Source: Sorex araneus (taxonomy: Eukaryota > Chordata > Mammalia > Eulipotyphla > Soricidae). From it: DNA of 64,000 bases. A program made the translations under genes and the position numbers. Every line of letters begins with the position of its first letter. The stretch's first letter is position 1. Shown piece after piece: positions 10,330 to 22,770 of the stretch. The stretch spans positions 11,501,260 to 11,565,259 of the forward strand of contig NC_073308.1 in the NCBI RefSeq assembly GCF_027595985.1. The letters run 5' to 3'. The notes under the pieces are model-generated. The model searched no databases. It was not told where the DNA came from and was given only the letters and a program-made list of their open reading frames with translations.

Positions 10330-10600
10330 CCTGAGGTGTGGACTTCCTCACTATTTTGCATGTTTACTTGACTCTCTCCACTCTGGAGACGCCCACAGTC
10401 TCGTAAGCACAAAACTTCCTCTCCCCTCATTTCCTAAATAAACCTATCTTACTTTATTACTCGTGTATCTTCCTGAAATTCTTCTCCAGAGGGAGACAAC
10501 AGAAAGTCTGAGTCGAATTTAGGACTAATTTTTCTGGTCTGCAAAGAGCAATTCCTTGCTCCAGGCTGGGTTCCACAGATCCCTGAAAAATCAGGTGTCA
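10330..10600 (+). mobile_element. LTR-like 3' segment, family D copy 2
   Basis: ACTCTGGAGACGCCC, AATAAA at 10437-10442, TTACTTTATTACTCGTGTAT, TCTTCCTGAAATTCTTCTCC and AGAGCAATTCCTTGCTCC. Same order as 9100-9410 and same strand, 1.2 kb apart. Confidence 0.55.
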
Positions 10601-10834
10601 GGAATTATTTTACACCTGGGAGAACCAGTGTGACTCAGGTGCTGTTTGACAACTGCTGTGAGGAGAAGGTGGGCTACCCTGTATAGTGCGGGTGCTTATG
10701 GAAGACTCCCGCTGAGTCCCAAGCTTCCCCAGGCCCTTCAAGGATAGCAGAGATGTGGAGAAGGGGAGCGGACTCCTCCAGACTGCCACCTCTCCTTCCC
10801 ACTTCACATAAATCACCCACGAGAGAAGTATTCT

Positions 10835-11430
10835 ATAAAGCTATAGTACTCAAAACTGGCTGGTAATAGAATAGACTCTCAGACTAGTAGAATTGAGAGC
10901 CCAGACTTAAACCCTCAGATGTATTAGCTGATTTATGATAAATATTCCAGGTGCATTAGCTAGCACAAGAAAAACCTCTAATGAATCATGCTGGAAAAAT
11001 TGATTTTGTGTAAAAAATGATAATAGTAGACCCCATCTCACACCATATACAAATGTTAATTCTAAGTCCATCTAATACCTTGATAGCAAACTGGTATCTA
11101 TAAGGTAAGCTGAGGAAAGCAGGCAGAGCTCCCCACAATACAGACTTCAGAGAAGTCTGCAATTAGACATCCCACTGATTGAATAAAAGGAATAAACAAA
11201 ATAAGCAAAAGCGGAATTTCAAATGTAACTATAATCAAATTTAGCAAATAAAATTAAGCAAATGGAACCATATCTAAGTAAGGAGCTTCTGCATAGTAAG
11301 AGAAACAATGACTAAAAGCAAAATCTCTCACCCTACTGAATGGGGAAAAAGCTCTCATTTTTGGTGCTCACATTTTCCTTCCTTTACACACCTAACAAAG
11401 GACGAATATCTGAGGTATGTAAAGCACCAT
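10835..11430 (+). mobile_element. L1 ORF2 3' region remnant, part 1
   Basis: Reads like the C-terminal part of L1 ORF2 with stops and indels: AGCTATAGTACTCAAAAC, AATAGACTCTCAGACTAG, CCATCTCACACCATATAC, GGAGCTTCTGCATAGTAAGA. It continues beyond two SINEs to about 12225. Confidence 0.75.
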
Positions 11431-11442
11431 AAAACTCAGTAT

Positions 11443-11640
11443 CAGGGCTGGAGTAATAGCACAGCGGGGAGGGCATTTGCCTTCCACGCGGCCGACCCAG
11501 GTTCAATTCCCATCATCCCATATGGTTCCCCGAGCACCACCAGGAGTAATCCCTGATTGCAGAGCCAGGAGTAACCCCTGAGCATCGTCAGGTGTGACCC
11601 AAAAAGCAAAAACAAACAAACAAACAAACAAACAAAACCC
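11443..11640 (+). mobile_element. SINE S1, full length
   Basis: Clear tRNA head (TAGCACAGCGGGGAGGGC, GGTTCAATTCCC), core AGAGCCAGGAGTAACCCCTG and a (CAAA)n tail. Imperfect target duplications AAAACTCAGTAT (11431-11442) and AAAACTAAGTAT (11641-11652). Confidence 0.92.
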
Positions 11641-11693
11641 AAAACTAAGTATTGACGCCAAGGAAATAAACAACCCCATTTAAAAATGGTCAG
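11641..11693 (+). mobile_element. L1 remnant between two SINEs
   Basis: GGAAATAAACAACCCCATTT and AAAAATGGTCAG correspond to the L1 region normally reading 'AACAACCCCATTAAAAAATGGGC'. Confidence 0.7.
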
Positions 11694-11839
11694 GGGGCTG
11701 GAGCAATAGTACAGTGAGTAGGGTATTTGCTTTGCTTGTGGCCGACCCGGGTTTGATTCTCAGCACCCCATATGGTCCCCCAAGCACCATGAGTAACCCC
11801 AGAGCATCACTGGGTGAGACTCAAAAAGAAAAAAAAGTC
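11694..11839 (+). mobile_element. SINE S1, internally deleted
   Basis: Head GGGGCTGGAGCAATAGTACA, box B GGGTTTGATTC and a shortened body. Perfect 11 bp target duplication AAAATGGTCAG at 11683-11693 and 11840-11850. Confidence 0.93.
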
Positions 11840-11850
11840 AAAATGGTCAG

Positions 11851-12225
11851 AGGAACGTAGCAGACACCTCCTCCAGGAAGACGACAGGCCACCAGGCCTT
11901 TGAGAAAGTACTTGTCATCACTGACTCTCAGGAAATGCAAATCAAAGTAACAATGAGCTCTCACATCAGTGCAGATGGCCTATGTGAAAAATTCAGAAAC
12001 AGCCAGTGCAGTGGGGACACAGTGAGAAGAGAATCCTCATTCACCACTGTTGGAACTATTATCTGGTTTATTCTTTAGGAAAAAAAATATATGAAGACTT
12101 CTCAAAAAATAAAACCTCCATATGATCCAGAAATTCCACTTCTGGGCATCTATCCTCAAAATACAAAAGCATTCATTCATAGATAGAGGTATTGATGTTC
12201 TGGAGAGAAGTACGGTGCAACAACA
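11851..12225 (+). mobile_element. L1 remnant, part 3
   Basis: GGAAATGCAAATCAAAGTAA, TTCACCACTGTTGGAAC, CATATGATCCAGAAATTCCA and TTCTGGGCATCTATCC are hallmark 3' L1 motifs. Confidence 0.85.
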
Positions 12226-14540
12226 TCTTAAATATGACATTAATATTAATTGTATTTTAAATCAGGATGCCTCAAAAATTGTTTAAAGAGACGGGGTCTC
12301 TCACCACACTTCACTCATGAGACACCTCAGTAGTCTTTTAAAAGGAGCAGAGTCCCTCACCTCACTCCACAGATAAGAATACAAGATTCCTTCTTGTGGT
12401 GGCTGGAAATTGTCATCAAAGGATCTTGAAGCCCATCTTAAAGCCCAGTCTTAGGAGGGAGCCTTTCTACTCTGTCGTAGGGGTGTGGCAAAGAGGCTTC
12501 AGGAGCAGAGAGAATGTTCATAAGATTCTGAAGCAATCATTGTCCAGTCTACACTGGGTTGTAATTGGATGGCCAGAACAGAATGTCTCCTCTCTTGGGA
12601 CACCTCAAGGTCCCATCTCTCACATGTGTGATTTTTGCATATCTCATAGGAGATAAAAGCTGGGAGTATCCTCAGTGATAAATTTTTATTTTTGTATCAT
12701 GAAATTACTTCATTTGGTTTCTCCTACAGCAAAGAAAATCATCATTAATGAATCTGATTTTTCAAAATCTGGTTTTCTAATTATCTTTCTTTTATATTTC
12801 CTCCACAGACACCTGAGAGTACTTATCACAAGCAAAAAGAAAAAAATTATAGCTATGTCCTAGCTATTTAAAAAATATCATTTGTCTAATTGTATTCCAT
12901 ATCATAGTGCCTATCAGGATTTATATCTTATCAGCTACACGACGGAGACAATTTTCTTCCATTTCTGTGATGAGACTTTCATTATTTGGGATTGCAACAC
13001 AGAATTTGGGGTGTTTATTTTTAATGTGATGCAATTTCTCCTTGAAGAATTTATTTAGAATGTCCCATACTGCATTTTAAATTCTAAATTGAAAAGCAAC
13101 TTCTATGCCAGAAACTATTCTGCAGACACCCAAATTGGCTATTGGCGTACAAAGGAAAATGATATAACTTTGCCAGTTAGAAAAGTGTGGGGGAAAGTCG
13201 TGCTTTTTCAGAAAGAATCCTACATAATAATTTTAATCTAAAAATAATGAGATTCATGTGATGAGTATTATGAGAAAAATATAAATAAAAATAGATTGTC
13301 TCAAATTTATTAAAAGTAATAAATGACCTCTAATTTACCAGCCAGAGATGATAACCATTTTTGTTATGTTGGTGTACTTCCTTCCAGCCTTTCTTTTATG
13401 AAATGTCTGTATTATTAATACATGAATGTTCACTGATCTCCCCCAGAAAACTGAGGTGTCTCAAATGTTGTACAATTAGTAGATCACACACAACTTCTGG
13501 TAGGCATGAGGGGGAGTGTGACACAGCAGTTTCAGTTCCTAAGAAGACTACCAGGATATGCCATATATCTACAGGTCACTTGAATGTCATCATTTATAAG
13601 TCAACTGTCCTGCTCTTCTCCTGGGTGCTGTATTTTCTGATTATTGACTAGTAAGAGCACCTTCTTCATTCCAGGCATGAGGCCACTGTCAGTGACAGTT
13701 GGTGCTGGGTATTCACAGTACTGTCTAAAAGGTTTCTGTGAACACCAATTTGGCAAAGACCCACTCACTGGCCCTAGAGTTAATTTCCTGTGGGGATCCA
13801 GTCACGATGTGTCCATTAACCCAACTCTAGGTTCACTTGCCCATGCCCAGGCCAACCCAGCTGGGGACCCTGAGCTCTCAGACCAACCCTGCAGTCCTTT
13901 CCCTGTAGAATAGTTAGCGGGTCTTTCAGGCAACCTCTGCAGACTCCTGCCAGCGGCCCAGCACCTCTCGTGTGTGGGATGCGCTGGCCAGCCCTTCGCT
14001 GAATTGCACTTGCTGCATGACCCTTCCTTCGTTCCTTCACTCCCAGCTGCCTTCAGATGTGTTCACTGAGCCAGCTTCCCAGGTACCCTTTCTGCGCAGT
14101 TATTCTTTATGTTTTGTGCCAGAGTATTACTGTAGATTCTTACTTGTATATTGAATCCTTCAAAGGTTCTTTCCACTCATGGAAAGAACTCATGGGTAGT
14201 TTGCTGCTGGAGGAATGGATACAAAACCTGGTGTTTTCTATTCTGCCATTGTGCAAGCACCCCACCTCTAAGATTTATTCTTAAAGATGTTTTGGTACTT
14301 TAAATCATTGTCCATTTTAACAAGTGACTCATCTTGATGTTGCCATCATGTTAACCTTTCTCACTAAAGTGATATTTTTCCTGGTTCTTGTTCTAATTGA
14401 CTATTAAAAATCACGTTCTAGGCATCTGGGATATTCAGGTAAGAGATTCATGGTCCTATATGGACTTCACCTTGTTATAAGATTCACTTAGTTTTATGTA
14501 GAGATGGGTTTGATATGTAAGTTCAAAAGCAACAGAATGT
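12226..14540. other. Unique or unclassified non-coding DNA
   Basis: No gene recognised. The stretch near 13345-13385 (GGTGTACTTCCTTCCAGCC) has the look of an ancient repeat but I cannot assign it. Confidence 0.35.
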
Positions 14541-14554
14541 GATTTTTATGTCCA

Positions 14555-14655
14555 GAGAGAGAGCAAGAGAGACAGACAGACAGACAGACAGAAATAGAGA
14601 CAGAGAAGAGACAGAGAAGAGACAGAAAAACAAAGAAACAAAGCAAGAGAACAGA
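14555..14655 (+). repeat. Purine-rich simple repeat (GACA/GAGACA)
   Basis: GACAGACAGACAGACAGA followed by degenerate GAGACAGAGAA units. Confidence 0.85.
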
Positions 14656-14853
14656 CAGTGATAACTGAAAACAAATCCTTGGGCTCTGACAATGATCCTG
14701 GGATGGAGGGAGAGGGTGAGAAGGACCTCGGGCTACTGGTGAGGTTTGGGGCTACCGGGTGTGGTAGTCATGGTGGTGTGCCAAAATCACAAATATGAAC
14801 ACCAGTGTAAATTATGTTATTTCAGTAACAATTTTTAATTAGTTTTTAAAAAT

Positions 14854-15012
14854 AAGGCCAGAGTGTCAGTACAGAGGATGGGCACATGCCTTGCACATGT
14901 GCAGCCAAGATTCAATTCCCAGCACCCCATGATGGTTCCCTGAGCCCTGTCAGGAATGACCATTGAGCCAAGGGCCAGAGTTTCTGAGCGCCACCAGGTG
15001 TGGCCCCTCAAT
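14854..15012 (+). mobile_element. SINE S1, diverged
   Basis: GCCAGAGTGTCAGTACAGAG, CATGCCTTGCACATGTGCAG, TTCAATTCCCAGCACCCCAT and CGCCACCAGGTGTGGCCCC follow the SINE order; anticodon-side and core regions are diverged. Confidence 0.8.
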
Positions 15013-15831
15013 TTTTTCAAAAAGAGGGAAAGTTTTGGTTGTGTTTAAACAGACACTCCTATTTATTTAGTCAACGACAATGGTTTAGGTTCCAGTCTCC
15101 TTTGATCTTCCTTCTTTGAGCACTCTTTCCCTCCCCTCTTTCTCTGGCGTAGGTTCTGGAAACAAAGCCTCTTAAATTTTGGTCCAAATTACCCAGGAGA
15201 TAAAAAGACAAACCAAGGAACTCACTGGGGTATCAGTCAGTTCTGACATCCACTGTCTTTCCCCTTAATTGTGTTCTTTGTTGTTGTTGTTAACTTATTT
15301 GGGGGTGTTTAAGGGCATTTGGAGGTCAGACCATACAGAAAAGAATACCTGACAGTTTGTTCTGGAACCAAAACCTGCAGATTTATTTTTGATCACACAT
15401 AAGAATTGATTCCAAATGTTTATCAAAAATGTTTATATCATCACTAAATCTGAATTTATTTACAGTGATTAGTCAAATGTTAATCCAACTATGACTTATA
15501 TGAATTCTATATGGTGCTTATTCTCTGCTTTCTACTCCCCTGTCAATACCCACTAAACTGATTTTTTGTTTCTTTGGGGCCATAAGAGGTGAGCCTCCCA
15601 TTCTGCATTTCAGGTCTCTTACCCTTCACACTGGGAGACTGAATGGGAATGATAAAGCTCGGAGGGAGGGAACAGAGAGGGGGTTTATAATATCTCCTGC
15701 CTCTACCCACATGCTAAAGACAGATATACTGAAAAATAAATTTAACCGGTGAGAAAAATATTTTCTTGGGAACCCATTTTTCTGTTCTCTTATTTCTTCA
15801 TATATCTAGTAAGTATATTACTGGATGACCA
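15013..15831. other. Unique non-coding DNA
   Basis: No gene or repeat recognised. Confidence 0.35.
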
Positions 15832-16257
15832 TTTTAAAAATTTTTATATTTTAATGAACTTGTTCACAATAATTTATTACATTCAATATTTCAACACCAA
15901 GCCCATCACCATTACACCATCCCACCATCAATATTTCGAATTTTCACCACCACCACCACCACCCAAACCTATACCCAACAGCAGGCCCTAAATTTGCATT
16001 GCTTATTATATATAATCTGCTAAAAATGATCAAAGTATCCCTTAGAAGAAAGTGTCTGAAGATTGTTGTATTTCAGTCTGGAAACATAAAGCCCCGTATA
16101 AGAGACTTACTAACATGCTGATACAGGTAGAGTCATGGTAGTGTACCAATATATTTTATATTATATATAATGCAAAGAGTTATAGTGGACTAGTCTCAGA
16201 TGTCAGCCTAATAGCCTGAAGCCATAGCATTACACCTTGGTAAAAGTTTGAGATAAG
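15832..16257 (-). mobile_element. Family B retroposon, 3' part (B1)
   Basis: Antisense. The 3' A-rich end lies at the left (TTTTAAAAATTTTTATATTT). CATTCAATATTTCAACACCA, CCATCAATATTTCGAATTTT and GAAGATTGTTGTATTTCAG follow. The same order is found at 22185 and 47910, and in sense orientation near 55230 and 56310. Class not assigned; the A-rich 3' end suggests L1 mobilisation. Confidence 0.6.
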
Positions 16258-16270
16258 AATGGAGAATTTC

Positions 16271-16444
16271 CTCTTGGAGTGATAGCACAGCAGGTTGGGT
16301 GTTTGCCTTGAACGCGGCTGACCCGGGTTTGATTCTCAGCATCCCATATGGTCCCCTGAGCACCGCCAGGGTGATTCCTGAGTGCAGGGCCAGGAGTAAC
16401 CCCTGTGCATCGCCAGATGTGACCCAAAAAGCAAAAAAAAAAAA
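16271..16444 (+). mobile_element. SINE S1, full length
   Basis: GGAGTGATAGCACAGCAGG, GACCCGGGTTTGATTCTC, CCCATATGGTCCCCTGAGC and an A-tail. Target duplications AATGGAGAATTTC (16258-16270) and AATGGATAATTTC (16445-16457) differ at one base. Confidence 0.93.
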
Positions 16445-16837
16445 AATGGATAATTTCATGGAAAATGTGGGAACTTTTACTGACTATTAATCAGTCTGTC
16501 CAGTATGTGAAAATGCATGCTATTATTATAACTTTATTTCATGCAAAGCCTTGTCACCAGGTATCAACCTAGCCCTGATCTTCAGAGAGCTTTGTACACA
16601 AGTGTGAAATCCTTAATGTTTCATGATAATCTATGAGTATTTTAACCTATGTTTATATTATATCTATGTTTATATTATATATTTAACATTATATCTATGT
16701 TTTCCTAGAAATCAGAATTCTAAAATGTCTCCTGGTTAATTTCTAATGTGAAGTGGACTTTTGTCCAGCGAATATATGTTGTAAGAACTTTATTTGTGAA
16801 TATCTTTAAAACTTTTTTGAATATCTATGGAACTGAT

Positions 16838-17084
16838 GGGGCTGAAGCAATAGCACAGCAGGTAGGGCATTTGCCTTGCACATGGCCAACCTGAGTTCAA
16901 TTCCCCTGTCCCTCTCAGAGAGCCCAGCAAGCTACCGAGAGTATACCCCCCACACTGGGAGCCTGGCAAGCTCCCCGTGGCGTATTCGATTTGCCAAAAG
17001 CAGTAACAAGTCTCGCAATGGAGACATTACTGGTGCCCACTCGAGCAAATCAATGAACAACAGGATGACAGTGATACAGTGATA
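16838..17084 (+). mobile_element. SINE S2, RTE-tailed, near full length
   Basis: tRNA head, then CAGCAAGCTACCGAGAGTAT, GTATTCGATTTGCCAAAAGC and the RTE-derived end (GGAGACATTACTGGTGCCC, CAACAGGATGACAGTG). It ends GATACAGTGATA repeats, not poly(A). Confidence 0.92.
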
Positions 17085-17700
17085 TATTAGATATATATTA
17101 TATATAATATATATATTTGAAATCAGTTGCCTTCTACTTTATTTCCCGTCCAATATGGTGTTCTACTCCTGGTATATCAGTGGTGCAGAGTATGAGATGT
17201 TTCAGCCCATGCTCCAGAAATTCTAAAATTTTAAAGAGGTTGATACAGCTGGTGTTAAGTTTTTAACTGGATGGTGACTTTGGGGTCTGCACGCATCTCT
17301 GCAGCTTCTTGCTCTCCTCCAAGATTTATTTGTGCATCTCTGTATCGTGGCTGTTAATGACCTTATATGGTGCCAGAGGCAGTTTGTGGGAATTACTGCC
17401 AGGCTCCTGGAAGCACAGGGAGATGGGGGAGGTGGTCCATTCCCAACTCTCTGCAAGCCTGGAGATTTCAGTCACAAAACTCACATACCTGAGTTCTTCA
17501 GCAGATTCCCCGATGAATGTAGCTCGTCTGAGCATGTGGAGATCATCAGCCTTGAACATGGCAGTGATTGAGTGCTGGAGGTTTTTGGCTGCCAGGGCTC
17601 TGTTAGGGCAGGTGTGTCCCTCTACTCATCCTCCTCCGAGCTGCCCCAGATATGAGGTCCAACCTGGGCAGGGTCTAGAGACATGTCTTGCATGACCATT
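17085..17700 (-). mobile_element. Family B retroposon, 5' part (B2)
   Basis: After a TA-rich patch at 17083-17122 comes sequence shared with 40190-40320, 48480-48710 and 49000-49280: TGGCTGTTAATGACC, GGCAGTTTGTGGGAATTAC, GGGAGATGGGGGAGG, GAACATGGCAGTGATTGAG. In antisense this is the 5' portion of family B. No ORF of note. Confidence 0.55.
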
Positions 17701-19462
17701 TCTTTATTCGGTAATAGCTAACTTGGTTTTCTGTGACTTACCTGCCACTAAAATACGTGTTTGTGTTATCACATTGAGAGAATGATCAACTTTAAAAAGT
17801 AAATTTGCATTTGCATGAGCAATTTTGTGTGGTTTATTTTTAATTGAACAGTTTTTTAATTATGCTGACTCCATAAAATATAATCCATTGATGAAGAAGT
17901 GGAAACAACCTTATTTTCTACCCAGAGGAGCTAATGAATCTAACAAAGTCTAATAGTTTTAACTGGTTTTGAAGTTTTTCTGTAAGTGAGAACCACATAT
18001 TAACTGATAAATCTTTTCTTATGCACACAAAATATCCACAAATAAACATGAAAAAGAAACTTTAGGACAGTAGCCCTTCTCTCTCATATGCAGTGCTTTC
18101 CACAGTATGTCCTATTTCTTGTGCATCTTGGCTTTTCACCTTCTAGCTCTATGTTTTTTAAATATTTATTAGCTTTTGAACAACAACTCAGGATTTCAAA
18201 GAAGACTTTGTACAACAGTCTGGTGGCAAGTGCCTGTCTACATGTCAGAGGCCATGCCATGTTACTCACCCTTCAGATTTAACCATGTTTACAGTCAGAC
18301 CTTTGCTTCCTACACATTTTTCTCGCCCACCATTAGACAAGTCCATGACAGACACTGGGAAACAAAGTAGTGATTGACCAAGATTAGCCTTGCAGAGTTT
18401 TGAATAAATGAATTAAATGAAATAATTTTATTTTAAAATAAAATGACTAAAATTTAAAACCCAAGATAAGTTATATGCTATGGGGAATGTGAAGATAATT
18501 GGGGATATTTGAAACATTTAATCATTCTCTTGATTGATTTTCTTGATCTACATTTTGCAGTTTTCACACTTCTGCAATCTAAACTATATTGAGGTGGCAG
18601 TGTGTCTGATGGCCCCCCCGGTTTGCAGAGGGAGTGGGGTATTTCAGTCTTAGGAGGAATGTGATTTCCAAGGAGCAGCGCTCCGGCTGCTGACAAGACA
18701 CACTGGATCCGGGAACTCAAATCGTTCCATAAGCAATCATGCTCACTGCTGTTCAGAGCAGACCATGCAACGTGTCACTTAGATTAGTGTTCAGAGGGAT
18801 GGGATGGCCCACATAGGTAACCCACATATGAGTCATGCATGTGCACTTAGAATAAAACTTGTTCCCATGGTGGTAGATGTCAGTGGGACTTGCCATCTCC
18901 AAGAGGTCTGTGAAAATAGATGTGCAACGTAATGGAAGCATCAATACTGCATGAGCTTGGAGATATTGCTGGAGAGTCAAGTTTCCAGTGACTTTCCAGT
19001 GCTATTAACGTTCATATGCAAATGATTTAGGGGGAGTTTTAATTCCTTGTCTGTGGGTAATGAGTGAACCAATTGTTTCACATGTGCAGTGAAGTGTCAC
19101 ATAGCCAGTCAGACCTGCTACTTATCACAGCGCCTTATGTTTAAATTTTGCAGGGTAGTTTTTAATTATTATGAGGTGGTCAAATTTAGAACAAACATGC
19201 CTTAGGAAGTAACAAATATAACCAGGAAATGATTCTCTGGCTTTCATGAATTCTGACTGATGATTTAAGACTTGTTAAATCCTATTTTGACAGCAGAGTG
19301 CCAATATAATAGCTACCATTGACACTTTATTTAGAAATTCACATCCTCCTAAAAAATTGCATAAATCCGGTTCTGCCTACATGGTGCTTGTCAGAAAAGA
19401 AATGACAAAATCACCACTGCAGTGGGAGTAACTCAGTTTCCACTCAACCAAATAGATTTTAT
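17701..19462. other. Unique non-coding DNA
   Basis: No gene. Overlapping POU octamer-like motifs at about 17804-17823 (ATTTGCATTTGCATGAGC) and another at about 19015 (ATATGCAAATGA). Confidence 0.35.
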
Positions 19463-19478
19463 TGACCCTCTATTCCAG

Positions 19479-19657
19479 TTTTTGGGGGAGTTGTTTGTTT
19501 GGGGCTATGCCCAGCAGTGCTCAGGACTTACTCCTGACTCTGCATTTAGGAATCACTCCTGGTGAAGCTTGGAGACCATAAAGTGTGCTGAGGTCAAACT
19601 CAGGTCAGCCATGTGCAAAGCAAGCACACTAACTGCTGCACTATTTGCTTCAACCCC
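19479..19657 (-). mobile_element. SINE S1, diverged
   Basis: Antisense body (GGCTATGCCCAGCAGTGCTC, GACTTACTCCTGACTCTGCA) and decayed head. Imperfect target duplication TGACCCTCTATTCCAG (19463-19478) and TGACCTTCTATTCTGAG (19658-19674). Confidence 0.85.
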
Positions 19658-20023
19658 TGACCTTCTATTCTGAGAGACATTCCTGGTGGCAGGGACAGGT
19701 GCTGAAGAAACTCCTATCCTGACTGGGTCTACTGACCCAAGAGCCAAAAAATCAAGACACTCTGGTGTTAGAACAATCGTTTTTCAAGCACAGGTCCTCA
19801 GACTTCTCTGAATACTGGTTCACGGGAAGTGCAGAAAAGGCAAAGGCCACTACAATAAGGTGGGAGCAAGAGAGGCAGAGATGTCAAGGAAGACATGAGT
19901 AGGGGCTGCTTCTAGAGAATGGACAGCCTGCACCACAAATGGAAGAATGAGCAAGGGGCCGGGAGACTCACGGAAGGAAGTGTGCTCCTGGGCTGAGAGC
20001 AGTATTGCTTTGTTAGCCTGTTG

Positions 20024-20148
20024 TTGGTTGGGGGTTTGGGGGTGCACCAGCTGCCCTCAGGGATCACTCCTAGCGAGTACTGGTGCTTGGTGGTGGGCTG
20101 CATGCAAGGCAAGTGCTTTAGCCACCACTGCAAATCTCTCCTGCCCGA
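20024..20148 (-). mobile_element. SINE S1, strongly decayed
   Basis: CCCTCAGGGATCACTCCTAG, GGGCTGCATGCAAGGCAAGT and TTAGCCACCACTGC follow the antisense SINE order. Confidence 0.55.
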
Positions 20149-20819
20149 GAGGTTTGTAAACTCAGTGGTTCTAAGCCTCTTTTGTGACTTTGGAAAGCCC
20201 CACGAGTCTGAGCGCAAATGTGGCATAGACACAGCCTGGAGGAGAACTCACAGAGGATATTCTTGGATCGTTCCGAGACATACGGTTCAGTCCCAGAGAA
20301 GATGACAGCCAGGGGGTCTCACACTGCCCAGTCGGTCTCTTATAAATAAGAATATTGGTGGCACAAGGTGTAAGCATCGTGCTGTAGCTTGAAGACTGGT
20401 GGGGGTGGGTCAGATTCTTGCCCAGAACTAGTCTGAGATCCACAGTCCAGCTAGTTTGGAGCTGGACAGAGCTTAGGTTGCAGACAGCTGCAGCGCGTGT
20501 CTGCCCTGAGCACTGTGCATTTCTTTCCCTCAGTTTATAAAGTGATCCAAGACTGGGAAATAAAAGAGAGTGAACTTTCCGTGTATTCTGGGTATCCTGT
20601 TTGAAGCCCCAGTCTGCTGGTGACCTTCAAAATGTCCTGGCCTCGTGCCCCTCTGTGACTTGCTCTTTCTCTGTGATGCAAGGCTGTTTTCTACGGCAAC
20701 AGAGCTAGTCGCATATGCATGGTCTTGGATAGCAGGGCTGATCATTTTCATCAGAGGAACAATAGTGCCATGTATGCAGTTTATTACCTTATGGGATATA
20801 GATGACAGAGTGGATTCTT
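20149..20819. other. Unique non-coding DNA
   Basis: Nothing recognised. Confidence 0.3.
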
Positions 20820-20947
20820 TTATCACTGTATCACCATATCACTGTCATCCTGCTGCTCATCAATTTGCTCAAGCGGGCACCAGTAACATCTCCATTGTGA
20901 GACTTGTTGTTACTGTTTTTGGCACATTGAATATGCCACCGGGTTCT
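20820..20947 (-). mobile_element. SINE S2, 5'-truncated
   Basis: Antisense RTE-type tail only: CACTGTCATCCTGCTGCTCA, ATTTGCTCAAGCGGGCACC, AGTAACATCTCCATTGTGAG, TACTGTTTTTGGCACATTGA. The tRNA head is missing. Confidence 0.88.
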
Positions 20948-22184
20948 CTCATATTCTTATAAAATATAAAAGACATATTTCACCAAGCTAACCATTGTAT
21001 CTCTTAGGAAATCAATTTCAACATTTGTTTGACTGAAAGGATCTATAACTATCTTCAAATTTTCTTTTTAACCAGTAATAAACATCTCGTTTGTTTTTTC
21101 ATCATTGGATGACATAAGAATTTCAACTAGGGCATCATTTTATATTTACACGAGACTTATGGGTTGGGATGCCTTGGTTTTAAATGAAGTAAGTATACCT
21201 GTCCTCTTGAAGTCAAAGAGGAAAATCAGATTCAATGCCCATTATAGCCACCCCGCCATGCACAGCAACCTCTACCTGTGTTTCTTGGTAGTTACAGCTG
21301 GAATTCAGCAGGGAGCCATTGCTGCGTCAGCATGAGCTAAAGCACCCCGGTGAGCTGACACTGCCAGGACACTTTATGAGGTCTGTGCCTGGCTCCCAGC
21401 CAAGGGAAGCCCTTTCATTTGCCAGGCTCTGCTCTGCCCCACCTGGAGTGTTCTCCCTACAAGCAAAGCAGCAGACCCCTTCTTCCTAGATCTCTCCCAG
21501 TCCTCTTAAGAGAATTTCGCTAAAAAGGTGCCAGCATTTGCATGTATTAGATGTGTGTGGATTTGTCAGTATTGCCTGATGCTGCAAGTGAACAGTGACA
21601 CACTCCACATTATTCCCCAAGAGTTGCCACAGTGAAGGGCCTCGCAGACTCTCTCCCCAGCCACATCTCAGAACTTCCTCGCCAGATGAATTAGCATCTG
21701 AACATCTAACAGACCAGTTGTCCCTGTATTTTAAGCTTATATAAATGCTGCCTTACAAATACTTGCTTTAGTTCTTTCAATATTTTTGATAAAATGCATT
21801 CAAAATTGCATATTGGTGCAGTGACTTTTCCATATGCTTAGACTACACATTACTGTTCCCTTGTATTGCCAACAGACTTTCCCTCAAATTTCAAACTCAG
21901 GGGATACACTACAAGTGATTGATGTTCACATGATTCTTGTGAATAACTTGAATATTGACTTAATAGGTCATATGATGTGAATATACTAGGTTGGTGAAGA
22001 TAGTTCGGGAGTTTCTAACTGGTAAGTTCACTCTCACCATCCATGTGTGAACGTCTGAGTCGCTCCACATCCTCGTGCCATCCAGATCATCTTATTAACT
22101 TGCCGTTGTTGTTGAACTAATACTTTACTTTTGAACTTCCTTCCATGAGGTGCTTCCTCTAATCCGGTTCTCTTTTGATTGTCT
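20948..22184. other. Unique non-coding DNA
   Basis: No gene recognised. Confidence 0.35.
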
Positions 22185-22770
22185 TGATTTTTTTAAATTT
22201 TATTTTCATAAGGTTATTTACATTAATTGGTTACATTCAACATTTCAAACACCAGTCCCACCACATTATACCTTCCCACCACCATTATTTCGAATTTTCC
22301 CACCACCATTCAAGCCTGCCTGCCAGAGGCAGGTGCTAGATAATTTATTTTCTATTGCTTATTATGAATACTAGGAGAGGTCTCCAGGAATTCTAAAACT
22401 GTAAATGGTTGAGGTCCAGAGACATCTCTGTAGAGAGCGAATCCATTTTGAGTTTCATTTGGGAGTCTCTGGATCAAGGTTCTTGATGGGCTGAGATGGC
22501 ACCTGGAGGCATATTGTGGGCGTGACAGCCAGGACCCTCGGAGGGTGGGGAGAGGGGGAGGGCCAGCTCGTCTTCACTCCACCATTGGCCTGGAGCCTGA
22601 GTACCTGGGTTTTGCTTCTGGAAGCTTGTGGCCACCGGGGGTTCATCTGTAGCAGGTGGAGAGGACGCACCCTGATGGAACTGGCTCTGCATGGGGTCTG
22701 GAGAGATCTCTGCACGCTGCCGTCTTCCAGGACTCTGCTGTGTCTCGGGATCAAGGCTGTTTCTTCTTGG
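22185..22770 (-). mobile_element. Family B retroposon (B3)
   Basis: Antisense. T-rich 3' end (TTTTTTAAATTTTATTTTCA), CATTCAACATTTCAAACACC, CCACCATTATTTCGAATTTT, then a GC-rich 5' portion (GGGTGGGGAGAGGGGGAGGG). In sense orientation the 3' end carries an AATAAA-type signal before the A-run. Confidence 0.6.

Noticed and set aside
21980..22100. Mariner-type element (AGGTTGGTGAAGATAG start)
   Set aside because: Only a short resemblance to a mariner end; no matching second terminal repeat found.
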